From positions 62,001-126,000 of the forward strand of contig JBCCUK010000003.1 of the NCBI GenBank assembly GCA_039196965.1: 64,000 nt of DNA. The letters are read 5' to 3'. This document shows positions 50,564 to 59,499 of this stretch, in pieces (position 1 is the first letter of the stretch; each line of letters opens with the position of its first letter). The translations under genes were made by a program, and so were the position numbers. The notes beneath the pieces are model-generated. The model was not told the DNA's origin. It saw only the letters and a list, made by a program, of their open reading frames with translations, and ran no database searches. The stretch comes from CALLCD01 sp039196965 (GTDB taxonomy: Bacteria > Pseudomonadota > Alphaproteobacteria > Caulobacterales > Hyphomonadaceae).

Positions 50564-51728
50564 TACCGAACATCTTCCCGAAAAGCTTGTCGATCTTCCT
50601 GCCGATGCGCCAATTCAGTTCTTTGATCTGAAAGCGCAACAGACAGCGATCCGCCCAGCGCTCGAAAAGCGCTGGTCAGATATTCTCGATCATGGGCGCT
50701 ATATCAACGGACCAGAGGTCGGCGAGCTAGAGGCAAAGCTATGCGAGCGGACGGGAGCCGCTGATGCTGTGGCCGTCGGGTCTGGCACCCAGGCGCTCGT
50801 AATGCCCATGTTGGCGCTGGGCCTTGGCTATGGTGATGCAGTCTTCATTCCCGGCTTCACCTATAATGCTACGGCCAATGCGATATTGCTGGCTGGAGCC
50901 ACACCGGTGTTCGTCGATATCGACCCGGAGACGTTCAACATTTGCCCTGAGGATCTAGAGCGCCGTGTGAAGCAGGTCGCCGCCCTCAGGCATTTGCGGG
51001 CCAAGGCGGTTATGCCAGTCGACCTGTATGGTCTGCCGGCCGATTACCATGCCATCGGCGATGTCGCAGATCGCTTCGGGCTTCAGATTATCTCCGATGC
51101 TGCCCAGTCTTTCGGCGGGCGACAGGGAAACAAGCGGGTCGGCGCGCTCGCCCAAATCACTGCTACCAGCTTTTATCCGACCAAGACGCTTGGCGCTTAT
51201 GGGGATGCCGGTGCTATTCTGACCACCGATAAGGGGTTGGGAGATACAATGCGCTCGATCCGTTGGCACGGCACGGGGGATGATCGCAAGAATTCGTTGC
51301 GTGTCGGTCTGAACGGCCGGAGCGATTCCATACAGTGCGCTGTCGTTTGCGAAAAACTCTCAGTATTTGACCAAGAGGGCGAGCGCCGCGAACTTATCGA
51401 CACCCTCTACAGGCAAAAGCTGAGTGGTGAGATCTTCTGCCAGCTGGCCCCCACAGGCACGGTCTCGGCCAATGGGCTGTTCACAGTGCGCGTGGCGGAG
51501 CGCGAAAGGGTAAGAAGCGTTCTTTCCAACGCAGGCGTTCCGACGGCAATTTATTACGACACGCCATTGCATCGAATGCCGGCATTCGAGCATTTCGCAC
51601 CGGCGGGGGGGCTACCGAATTGTGAGAAGGCGGCGGACGAGGTCCTATCGCTTCCGATGCATCCCTATCTTTCAGAGCAACAGGTTCTACGCGTTTGCGA
51701 TGAGCTTTTGAAAGCTGTTCGACGCTAG
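50556..51728 (+). CDS. gnnB: DegT/DnrJ/EryC1/StrS family aminotransferase, probable GnnB
   Basis: A 390-residue PLP-dependent sugar aminotransferase. Family motifs: FFDLKAQQ and HGRYINGPEVGELEAKL at the N-terminus, VGSGTQAL for cofactor phosphate, DAAQSFGG, and the Schiff-base Lys in SFYPTKTLGAYGD. The ATG at 50556 is preceded by AGGAG and overlaps the upstream dehydrogenase stop by 8 bases; the frame open upstream to 50355 runs inside that gene and is not used. Together the two genes would make a 3-amino sugar nucleotide, probably for lipid A. Confidence 0.82.
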   Translation: MADTEHLPEKLVDLPADAPIQFFDLKAQQTAIRPALEKRWSDILDHGRYINGPEVGELEAKLCERTGAADAVAVGSGTQALVMPMLALGLGYGDAVFIPGFTYNATANAILLAGATPVFVDIDPETFNICPEDLERRVKQVAALRHLRAKAVMPVDLYGLPADYHAIGDVADRFGLQIISDAAQSFGGRQGNKRVGALAQITATSFYPTKTLGAYGDAGAILTTDKGLGDTMRSIRWHGTGDDRKNSLRVGLNGRSDSIQCAVVCEKLSVFDQEGERRELIDTLYRQKLSGEIFCQLAPTGTVSANGLFTVRVAERERVRSVLSNAGVPTAIYYDTPLHRMPAFEHFAPAGGLPNCEKAADEVLSLPMHPYLSEQQVLRVCDELLKAVRR

Positions 51729-51792
51729 TGTCATTTGCAATTCGATACGTTTCTCGGCCAAACTCCCTCTAAAAGATCGAAGGGAGTGAATG

Positions 51793-52632
51793 ATGGCCAC
51801 ATCAACTGTATTGATAACGGGGTGTTCCACGGGGTTCGGAAAGCTCGCGGCGAAGACCTTTCATAAGAAGGGCTGGAATGTTGCCGCAACCATGCGCAGT
51901 CCAGAAAAGGAGTCCGATCTGATCGCAGATAACAGACTGACCATAACTCGTATGGATGTGACCGACCTGGCCTCGATTGAGGCAGCAACGGAGTCAGCGA
52001 TTGCAAACTTCGGCGGCATCGATGTGCTTGTGAACAATGCGGGCTATGGCAGCAACGCCCTGTTCGAACAGTCCTCGGACGAGAGCATCCGCTCGATGTA
52101 TGAAACCAACGTTTTTGGGGTCATGAACACGATGCGCGTCGTACTTCCCCATATGCGGGCTCGCGGATCTGGACGGGTTATCAACGTGACATCCATGGCG
52201 GGTCTTATCGGTTTACCGGGCAACAGTGTGTACTGCTCATCGAAATATGCCGTTGAGGGCCTTACAGAAGGTATGGCCCATGAATATGGGCCGCTCGGAA
52301 TCCAGATTAAGACCGTGGCACCCGGAGCATTTCCAACAACGGCATTTCTGGACAATGTCGATAGTCGCATCACAGGCGGGGAAGATCAGCTGCAAGCCTA
52401 TTCGGTAAAACTCCGTGAACACTTCTCGTCCGTCGCTCTCGCCGGCGAACCTCAGGATCCGCTACTTGTCGCTGACAAGATATTCGAGTGCGCCACCGAA
52501 GACACACCGGTGTGCAGCCCCGTCGGGTTTGATGCGGAAGGCCTCATGGCGCTGATTAACGGCCTCGATAGTCGGCAGGCATTTGTAGATGCAATGGCGG
52601 CGCGGGTGCTGCCGGCAGATTTGGTGAGTTGA
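51793..52632 (+). CDS. SDR family oxidoreductase
   Basis: A 279-residue classical short-chain dehydrogenase: TGCSTGFGK for cofactor, NNAGYGS, the catalytic Ser in NVTSMAGL, and YxxxK as YCSSKYAVEG. The substrate is unknown. The second of two adjacent ATG codons (51793) fits the AGGGAG site (six-base spacing) better than the first (51790). It follows the gnnB-like gene by 64 bp. Confidence 0.9.
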   Translation: MATSTVLITGCSTGFGKLAAKTFHKKGWNVAATMRSPEKESDLIADNRLTITRMDVTDLASIEAATESAIANFGGIDVLVNNAGYGSNALFEQSSDESIRSMYETNVFGVMNTMRVVLPHMRARGSGRVINVTSMAGLIGLPGNSVYCSSKYAVEGLTEGMAHEYGPLGIQIKTVAPGAFPTTAFLDNVDSRITGGEDQLQAYSVKLREHFSSVALAGEPQDPLLVADKIFECATEDTPVCSPVGFDAEGLMALINGLDSRQAFVDAMAARVLPADLVS

Positions 52633-52697
52633 CTAGCGAGATGCCATGATTGGCGGTGGTGATTGTCACCTGCGCCAAAAGCACCTAAGTGCCGATC

Positions 52698-54356
52698 ATG
52701 GCAGATACTCTCAAGATTCTCGCGGCGCAGCTAAACCCGATTGTCGGCGATGTTCAGGGCAATCTGGCCTTGGCCAAAGCGGCGCTGGAAGATGGCCATG
52801 AACAAGGTGCAGACCTTGTTGTTCTGAGCGAGTTCTTCATGCTCGGCTATCCAGCTGAAGACCTCGTTCTGAAACCAAGTGCTGTCGACCATTGCATGGA
52901 TGCTGTGAAGGCGCTGGCTGCCGACACCGAAGACAGTCCGGCAATGATATTGGGGACGCCATGGGCAGAGAATGGCAACCTCCATAACTCAGCGGTTTTC
53001 CTGGAAAATGGAGGAATACGAACGCGTTACGATAAGCGCCATTTGCCAAATTACGGTGTGTTTGATGAGAAGCGGCTGTTCGACGAAGGCGTTGGCGCGC
53101 ATGAAGTCTGTTCGTTCAAAGGCGTCAATCTTGGCATCGCCATCTGCGAGGATCTTTGGTTTGAAGATGTTCCAGAGGCCATTAAGCAGGCCGGTGCCGA
53201 CCTTCTGATCGCGCCGAATGCCTCACCGTGGCGGAGGTCGATTCAGGCCGAACGGGCAGGGGCCTTTGATCGCTGGGCACACCTCGACCTGCCCTATCTG
53301 TTCGTCAATCAGGTGGGTGGTCAGGATGAGCTTGTCTTCGACGGGGCGTCCTATGCAACGAATTCAACGCATTGCGCCCGATGCGGACTGGTTGGGCAAT
53401 TTGAGACCGGCCAATCGCTTGTTGAGTTCGATAAGGAAAAGAGAGTCTTTGTCGGGCTCGGCAACGGATGTGCTCCGGACAGTGAAGGTTGGGGGGCGGA
53501 GTACCGTGCGGCAACACTGGCGCTCGGTGATTATGTCAACAAGAACCGGTTTCCCGGTGTGGTGCTCGGCATGTCAGGCGGGATCGACAGTGCGCTGACG
53601 GCTGCAATAGCTGTCGACGCTCTCGGTCCGGACCGCGTCTGGTGTGTGATGATGCCATCGAAATATACGAGTACGGAGAGCCTTGAGGACGCAAAGGCCT
53701 GCGCCGAAGCGCTCGGTGTGCGCTATGACTCGGTCAATATTGAGCCCGGCGTTTCCGCTCTGGACGACATGCTCGATGCGCAGTTTGCTGAAACCCAGAC
53801 GGACACAACAGAAGAGAACATACAGTCGCGGCTGCGCGCTGTGACGCTCATGGCGATATCGAACAAGTTCGGACACATGGTGCTGACAACGGGCAACAAA
53901 TCGGAGATGGCAGTCGGCTACGCGACGCTCTATGGTGATATGTGCGGTGGTTACAATGCGCTGAAGGACTTCTACAAAACCGAGGTTTTCGAACTCGCCA
54001 AATGGCGGAACGGTGAAGTGCCGAAAGGTGCCTTAGGCCCCGGCGGCGAGGTCATCCCGGAGCGGATTATCACGAAGCCTCCGAGTGCTGAGCTTCGCGA
54101 AGATCAAAAAGACGAAGACAGCCTTCCGCCCTATGACGTGCTCGATGATATTCTGCGCGGTCTGGTGGACTATGAGGCCGACATTGACCTTTTGCTGGAG
54201 CGCGGTCATGACGAAGCCACCGTGCGCCGTATAGAGAACCTGCTTTACATTGCCGAATATAAGCGGCGTCAGGCTCCGCCCGGAGCCAAGGTCGGCTCCA
54301 AGAATTTCGGCCGTGACCGGCGCTATCCCATCACAAACAGGTTCCGCGATGACTGA
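52698..54356 (+). CDS. nadE: Glutamine-dependent NAD+ synthetase
   Basis: A 552-residue two-domain enzyme that amidates nicotinate adenine dinucleotide with glutamine. The N-terminal nitrilase domain has the triad Glu (SEFFMLG), Lys (YDKRHLPNYGVFDE) and Cys (IAICEDLWF). The C-terminal ATP pyrophosphatase has SGGIDSALT and GNKSE. A GTG nine bases upstream is possible, but the ATG at 52698 is taken. Its last bases overlap the next gene's start. Confidence 0.95.
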   Translation: MADTLKILAAQLNPIVGDVQGNLALAKAALEDGHEQGADLVVLSEFFMLGYPAEDLVLKPSAVDHCMDAVKALAADTEDSPAMILGTPWAENGNLHNSAVFLENGGIRTRYDKRHLPNYGVFDEKRLFDEGVGAHEVCSFKGVNLGIAICEDLWFEDVPEAIKQAGADLLIAPNASPWRRSIQAERAGAFDRWAHLDLPYLFVNQVGGQDELVFDGASYATNSTHCARCGLVGQFETGQSLVEFDKEKRVFVGLGNGCAPDSEGWGAEYRAATLALGDYVNKNRFPGVVLGMSGGIDSALTAAIAVDALGPDRVWCVMMPSKYTSTESLEDAKACAEALGVRYDSVNIEPGVSALDDMLDAQFAETQTDTTEENIQSRLRAVTLMAISNKFGHMVLTTGNKSEMAVGYATLYGDMCGGYNALKDFYKTEVFELAKWRNGEVPKGALGPGGEVIPERIITKPPSAELREDQKDEDSLPPYDVLDDILRGLVDYEADIDLLLERGHDEATVRRIENLLYIAEYKRRQAPPGAKVGSKNFGRDRRYPITNRFRDD

Positions 54357-55422
54357 AAGACCGCTGCGCATCATACAATGGGCGACGGGTGCTCAAGGCA
54401 CGGAGTCGATCCGCGCGATCCTTGATACGCGGGATTATGAACTCGTGGGCTGCAAATGCTTCTACACGCAGAAAGAGCGAGCAGACGCAGCGGAGCTTGC
54501 AGGCCGCCCGGCCTGCGGCGTGAAGGCGACAACTGACTTTCGGTCGATCCTGGACATGGACGCGGACTGTGTCGCTTATATGCCGCGCAATACCTCTCTC
54601 GATGAAGTCTGTGCGCTCCTGGAATCCGGCAAGAATGTCGTTACGACGGCCTTTCTTTTTTACCCGAAGGCGATGCCTGAAGCAGATCTAAAGCGTCTTG
54701 AAGCCGCCTGTCAGAAAGGTAACAGTACGATCCATGGAGCCGGATTGAACCCCGGCTGGATTTCGGCCGTCCTGCCGCTCACCATGTCGGGATTGTCCCG
54801 ACGCCTTGAGCATATCCGGCTGCAGGAACGCGCCGATTGGAGCTTTTATGAGTCTACCCATATCACGTTCGACAATATGTGTTTTGGCGGACCGCTGGAA
54901 AAAGTGTCCGAGGACGCCAGTGACTTCATCCGGTTCAATTCCGGTATCTTCAAGGAGATGATCTGGTTGCTTGGAGACAAGCTGAATGCCGGTCTCGAAG
55001 AGGTGACTGCCGAGGTCGAAGTGCTACCAGCTCCTCGCAATGCGATGATCTTTGATCGCGAGCTGAAAGCTGGCACGGCTGGAGCACAGCACTGGCTATG
55101 GTCCGGTAAGCGAGACGGCAAACCCCTCATTGAAATAGAGACTTACTGGACAGTTGGCGGATGGTATCCGGACCACTGGCCAACACCGGATATGGGATGG
55201 ACGATGACCCTTGAGGGCGATCCCTCCCAGAGGGTGCATTTCCTGAACCTTGCGAGCTTTACGCGCGACGTACCGTTCGCCGAACATGTGACGGCTGCAA
55301 GTGTTGCAACGGCCATGCATGCGGTGAATGCCATCCCGGCCGTGGTCGCAGCGGAACCTGGCATCGCCACAATGGCTGACCTGCCAATTGTGCCGAGCAA
55401 GATCGGGTTTGGAAACATGTGA
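54349..55422 (+). CDS. DapB-like NAD(P)-dependent dehydrogenase
   Basis: A 357-residue protein with a dihydrodipicolinate-reductase-like Rossmann domain: IIQWATGAQGTES at the N-terminus, then DADCVAYMPRN and GKNVVTTAFLFYP. It belongs to a group close to 2,4-diaminopentanoate dehydrogenase; the true substrate is unknown. It is not a normal DapB, being much longer (about 270 is usual) and lacking the typical HH motif. It overlaps the nadE end by 8 bases, so the ATG at 54349 is the likely start; the frame upstream runs inside nadE. Confidence 0.78.
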   Translation: MTERPLRIIQWATGAQGTESIRAILDTRDYELVGCKCFYTQKERADAAELAGRPACGVKATTDFRSILDMDADCVAYMPRNTSLDEVCALLESGKNVVTTAFLFYPKAMPEADLKRLEAACQKGNSTIHGAGLNPGWISAVLPLTMSGLSRRLEHIRLQERADWSFYESTHITFDNMCFGGPLEKVSEDASDFIRFNSGIFKEMIWLLGDKLNAGLEEVTAEVEVLPAPRNAMIFDRELKAGTAGAQHWLWSGKRDGKPLIEIETYWTVGGWYPDHWPTPDMGWTMTLEGDPSQRVHFLNLASFTRDVPFAEHVTAASVATAMHAVNAIPAVVAAEPGIATMADLPIVPSKIGFGNM

Positions 55423-55507
55423 ATCTAAAACCTGGACACATAGCGATTAATCGAAATGCAATGATACTATGCAAGCCGTTAGTTGGTTCAAATGAAGGAA
55501 TATCCTT

Positions 55508-56719
55508 GTGTCTGCCAAATGGCTGTCTGCGGCTTTTTCGAAGCTGGCGATTGTTCAGGATGAACGTTTAAAATTCTGTCTCCTGGCTGCACCAGCCATG
55601 GCAATTCTATTCGCCATTATGTTTGATCCTCTGTTTCTGCAGGCTGGTATCGTGGGGACTGAAAGCCAGCAGGATTACGCTGCCTTTCATGGAGCCGGGC
55701 GCGCCGCCCTGCAGGGGTTTGATGGCAACCTATACAATCCAATTATTTTTCAGGAAGTGCTCGGAAGTGAAACAACACTGCTTTGGCTTTATCCGCCTCA
55801 TATGCTGTTCGCACTTATACCATTTGGAGTATTCTCATACTCCACCGCCAAATGGCTCATGATCGCCGTCGTAATAGGAGCCGCTTACTTGGTATGTCGT
55901 CTGGCGTCTGGTTCGAGACTACTGGGCGTTGCCGGGATATTCAGTCCCGCCAGCTTTGCTGCTCTCTTTGTCGGCCAGATTGGTGGATTGTTTGCCCTGA
56001 TGATGACCGCTGGTCTGATCCTGGTTCGCAAACGGCCCTATCTTGCGGGTGCTTGTCTCGGGCTTCTGACCATCAAACCTCAGCTCGGGCTTCTTATCGT
56101 ATCTTACCTCCTATTGGAGCGCGCCTGGAAAACAATCATTACGGCAACCTTTGTCGCAGGTGGGCTGGTTGTCGTATCCGTAGCAGTCTTTGGAATTGAT
56201 ATGTGGGGGCAATTCTTCTCTTCACTACTGGAAGGGACACATGCGGCATATTATGAATCTTCAGGTCACAGCGGCCGCTTCACATTGTCTGATGCATTGA
56301 AAGGCATAGGCATTGTGCCCCCGTCTGCACCTCTCTTATACGGTCCGTTGATCCTTCTGGCCATTATGGGCCAATTCTTTCTGGCCAAGAAAAATAACCA
56401 TATAATTTCAATTAGTTATACGCTAATTGCGACCGCGGCTGTAAGCCCATATATGTTTGCGTATGACTATCTGATTGTACATGCCGGATTGCTAATTGTG
56501 ATGACGAATTTGAATCAACTGGGCAGGTTGCCTGCCTGGTGCCTTGCAGCATTGTGGTTTTCGCCATTGATGGTCTTCATGGGAGCGGGGAGTCTAACGC
56601 CGTCATTTGCTTGGCCGTTGACGCTCATCGGAAGCATTATTGTCTTTGGGTACGGTATGGGATTTTGGAAACAAAAATCTCATGTACATAATACTTCAAC
56701 TCAGTTATCTGCCGCCTGA
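55508..56719 (+). CDS. Glycosyltransferase family 87 membrane protein (DUF2029)
   Basis: A 403-residue integral membrane protein with about ten hydrophobic segments. The first extracytoplasmic loop has QDYAAFHGAGRAALQG, the GT87 signature around the catalytic Asp, and LLTIKPQLGLLI follows the mid-protein segment. GT87 enzymes use polyprenyl-phosphate sugars as donors and act on the periplasmic face. The start is a GTG. The nearby sugar-nucleotide pair makes a cell-envelope role likely, but the acceptor is unknown. The codon use looks more AT-rich than its neighbours. Confidence 0.8.
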   Translation: MSAKWLSAAFSKLAIVQDERLKFCLLAAPAMAILFAIMFDPLFLQAGIVGTESQQDYAAFHGAGRAALQGFDGNLYNPIIFQEVLGSETTLLWLYPPHMLFALIPFGVFSYSTAKWLMIAVVIGAAYLVCRLASGSRLLGVAGIFSPASFAALFVGQIGGLFALMMTAGLILVRKRPYLAGACLGLLTIKPQLGLLIVSYLLLERAWKTIITATFVAGGLVVVSVAVFGIDMWGQFFSSLLEGTHAAYYESSGHSGRFTLSDALKGIGIVPPSAPLLYGPLILLAIMGQFFLAKKNNHIISISYTLIATAAVSPYMFAYDYLIVHAGLLIVMTNLNQLGRLPAWCLAALWFSPLMVFMGAGSLTPSFAWPLTLIGSIIVFGYGMGFWKQKSHVHNTSTQLSAA

Positions 56720-56795
56720 GCCAACTGCCGCTTGAAAGGGTGGGCCATTAACCGATTGCCGTTCTGAGGTGTGAAGCTCAATTTTTGCTCTGCCC

Positions 56796-57665
56796 TTAAC
56801 CCGCAGGCCCTCTCGGTCCGCCGCCGCCTTCGCGCCGCGCAAGGAAGGCCAGGCGTTCGAACAGAGCAACGTCCTGCTCATTCTTCAGGAGTGCGCCATG
56901 GAGGGGCGGGGTGAGTTTGGTTGGGTCTTTCTCGCGAAGAGTTTCCAGATCGACATCTTCGTTCATCAGTAGCTTCAGCCAGTCGAGTAGTTCCGAAGTG
57001 GACGGTTTCTTCTTCATGCCGGGTACTTCGCGCATGGAGTAAAACGTCGTGAGGGCATCGCCGACGAGCTTCTTCTTGATGCCAGGATAGTGGACGTCGA
57101 CGATCTCCTTCATCACCTGTTCGTCCGGGAACTTGATGTAGTGGAAGAAACAGCGGCGAAGGAATGCGTCAGGCAGCTCTTTTTCATTGTTGGATGTGAT
57201 GATGACAATCGGACGCTGTTTCGCACTCACCGTCTCGTCGGTCTCGTAGACGTAGAATTCCATGCGATCGAGTTCCTGTAGAAGGTCGTTCGGGAATTCA
57301 ATATCAGCTTTGTCGATCTCATCGATCAGCAGGATAGGGCGCTCTTCGGAGGTGAAAGCCTCCCAGAGCTTGCCCTTTTTGATGTAGTTGCGAACATCAT
57401 TCGCTCGCTCTTCGCCCATCTGGCCATCGCGCAGGCGAGACACAGCATCATATTCATAAAGCCCCTGGGCCGCCTTAGTGGTCGATTTGATGTGCCACTC
57501 GATAAGCGGGACTCCGAGCGCCTTGGCGACCTCTACAGCGAGGACGGTTTTACCGGTGCCAGGCTCGCCCTTAACGAGGAGAGGACGCTCCAGCGTGATT
57601 GCGGCGTTGACAGCAACGCGCAGATCATCGGTCGCAACGTAGTTTTCGGTGCCTTCAAAGCGCAT
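56796..57665 (-). CDS. MoxR family AAA+ ATPase
   Basis: A 289-residue AAA+ ATPase: Walker A GEPGTGKT, Walker B LLIDEID, sensor ITSNNEKELPDAFLRRC. MoxR proteins are chaperones that usually work with a von Willebrand A-domain protein encoded next door. No such partner is seen here: downstream is the GT87 gene on the other strand and upstream the interrupted MBL gene. The extreme C-terminus is glycine-rich. Confidence 0.9.
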   Translation of the reverse strand: MRFEGTENYVATDDLRVAVNAAITLERPLLVKGEPGTGKTVLAVEVAKALGVPLIEWHIKSTTKAAQGLYEYDAVSRLRDGQMGEERANDVRNYIKKGKLWEAFTSEERPILLIDEIDKADIEFPNDLLQELDRMEFYVYETDETVSAKQRPIVIITSNNEKELPDAFLRRCFFHYIKFPDEQVMKEIVDVHYPGIKKKLVGDALTTFYSMREVPGMKKKPSTSELLDWLKLLMNEDVDLETLREKDPTKLTPPLHGALLKNEQDVALFERLAFLARREGGGGPRGPAG

Positions 57666-57907
57666 GGGGAATATCTCCTTCAGGGTCTGCGGGGGACAAT
57701 AGCTTCGCCCAGGATTAGGGCAAGCGTGACGCTGCGCGAAGCCGTGGCTTTCTCAACGGTGTCACGATCTTTGGTCGATACTGTCTCGTGTGCGACAGTT
57801 GGCAGCATGCATATCTCTGCGACGTCCCCAATAGCACGAAATTCCGACTTATACATAAGTCGCATAATCAACATTATGGGAAATTTTGCATTAACCGAAT
57901 ATCACAT

Positions 57908-58720
57908 TCAGACATAAGGAATTTCGATGCGGAGCCCGTCATAGCCCGGCTCTACGCTGTCTGGCAGCGTATCTTTCAATATCTTATAGTCGAGATCGAC
58001 ATGCATATTCGTTAAAATCGCGCGGCGTGGTTTTAACTGATCGGCCCACTTGAGTGCCTACTCGAGATTGGCATGGGATGGGTGCTCTGTGTAACGCAGC
58101 GCATCGATTATGAAGACATCCAGCTTCCTGAGCAGCTCTAGAGAGCGTTCCGGGAGATCATTGAGATCGTTGCAGTAAGCTAGGCCCCCTATTCGGAAAC
58201 CGAGCGAGCGAATATGGCCGTGTTCCTGATCTAGCAGCAAGAGCGTTAGCGACCCGGACGGCCCTGTGATGTGTATCGCGTCATATGGTTTGATGAACGG
58301 CTGCGGATCGAGGATGGCCGGATATCCGCCGACACCTTCAAAGCAATAGCTGTAACGCTGGCGAAGCGCCTTATTGGTGGGTGCATCTAGATAGACCGGC
58401 ATACGAGTGCGCTGGCGCTGGACGAGTACCCGAATGTCATCGAGACCGCCCACCTGATCGGCGTGCTCATGCGTGAACACCACAGCGTCCAAGCGATCGA
58501 CGCGTTCGCGAAGTAGCTGCTCTCGCATATCGGGTGACGTGTCGATCAGCACGCGCGTGGGCTCCGCTTCTTGATCCCGCAAGAGCTCTACAAGTGCCGA
58601 GCATCGCGACCGTCGGTTCTTTTGCTCATTCGGATCACAAACGCCCCAATCGTTTCCGATGCGCGGAACTCCGCCCGAGGAGCCTGTGCCAAGCAGCGTG
58701 AAGCGTAGCCGGTCGCTCAG
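57908..58720 (-). pseudogene. MBL-fold metallo-hydrolase gene with CTG start and in-frame TAG
   Basis: Read through, this frame encodes a 270-residue metallo-hydrolase of the PhnP-like type: RFTLLGTGSSGGVPRIG at the N-terminus, metal site FTHEHADQVGG, and a C-terminal tail ALKWADQLKPRRAILTNMHVDLDY. A TAG codon at 58058-58060 (after HANLE) interrupts it about 50 codons before the natural TGA at 57908-57910. The frame after the TAG is intact and keeps the family pattern, so one base change (probably GAG to TAG) explains it. The only start next to the conserved N-terminus is a CTG at 58718-58720 that overlaps the tatD stop (CTGA). It may be a recent pseudogene or a read-through gene. Confidence 0.8.
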
Positions 58721-59490
58721 GCAGCCGTCTTGGAAAACAATCGAAGAGCGTTCGCCTCGGTGATTGCGGCAACCTCATCGACCGGCTTACCGATAAGCTC
58801 CGCATAAGCATCGCAAACATGAATCAGGTAAGCAGGCTCATTGCGACGGCCGCGGAATGGTACGGGTGTAAGATATGGACAGTCCGTTTCCAGGATAACG
58901 CGATCCTCCGGCAGCGTTTGAAGTACTGCATGAACATCCTTCGCGTTCTTGAAGGAAGCAATTCCGGATACCGAGAAATAGGCACCGAGCGCTGCGGCGC
59001 GCGAAGCCAAACGCTCGCCGCCCGTATAACAGTGCAGCAGCGGCACAAATGGTGCTTTCGCCATTTCCTCTTCAAGTATGTCGCCCATTAGATCGTCGGC
59101 CTCCCGCGTGTGCAGGATCAGCGGCAGGCCGGTCTCGCGCGCCGCATCGATGTGCCTTCTGAGGGATGTTATCTGCTCGGTTTCGGAGCTGTAGCCATAG
59201 TGAAAATCAAGACCTGTCTCACCTATGGCCACGACGTTTGGATCATCGGCGGCGTTAATGAGTTCGCCTATCGTAAGGCCCTGAAAATCCTTGCTGTGAT
59301 GCGGGTGCACGCCAACGGAGCACCACATGTCGCTGTTTGCTCGAGCAATAGCTTTCACGCTCTCGAAATTGTCGAACCGGTCACAGATAGCGAGGAAACG
59401 GCGGACGCCAGCCGTCCGCGCTCGCTCCAGCACTTCTTCAAGGTCTTCGGCGTAGGTCTCGCCATGGAGATTGACGTGGGTGTCGAACAT
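58717..59490 (-). CDS. tatD: TatD family metal-dependent hydrolase
   Basis: A 257-residue TIM-barrel hydrolase of the TatD DNase family. Metal residues include Glu in GETGLDFHY, His in LILHTREADD, His in LLHCYTGG and Asp in ETDCPYL. The N-terminal HxH is altered: the protein begins MFDTHVNLHGE, so the second His is Asn7. The gene is the fifth member of rlpA-dacC-tmk-holB-tatD-MBL and overlaps the following MBL frame. Confidence 0.9.
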   Translation of the reverse strand: MFDTHVNLHGETYAEDLEEVLERARTAGVRRFLAICDRFDNFESVKAIARANSDMWCSVGVHPHHSKDFQGLTIGELINAADDPNVVAIGETGLDFHYGYSSETEQITSLRRHIDAARETGLPLILHTREADDLMGDILEEEMAKAPFVPLLHCYTGGERLASRAAALGAYFSVSGIASFKNAKDVHAVLQTLPEDRVILETDCPYLTPVPFRGRRNEPAYLIHVCDAYAELIGKPVDEVAAITEANALRLFSKTAA

Positions 59491-59499
59491 CGGTGCTGA

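Noticed and set aside
58058..58060. Pyrrolysine or other recoding at the TAG of the MBL gene
   Set aside because: No pyl gene or recoding structure is visible and pyrrolysine is rare in alphaproteobacteria; a simple nonsense change is the easier explanation.
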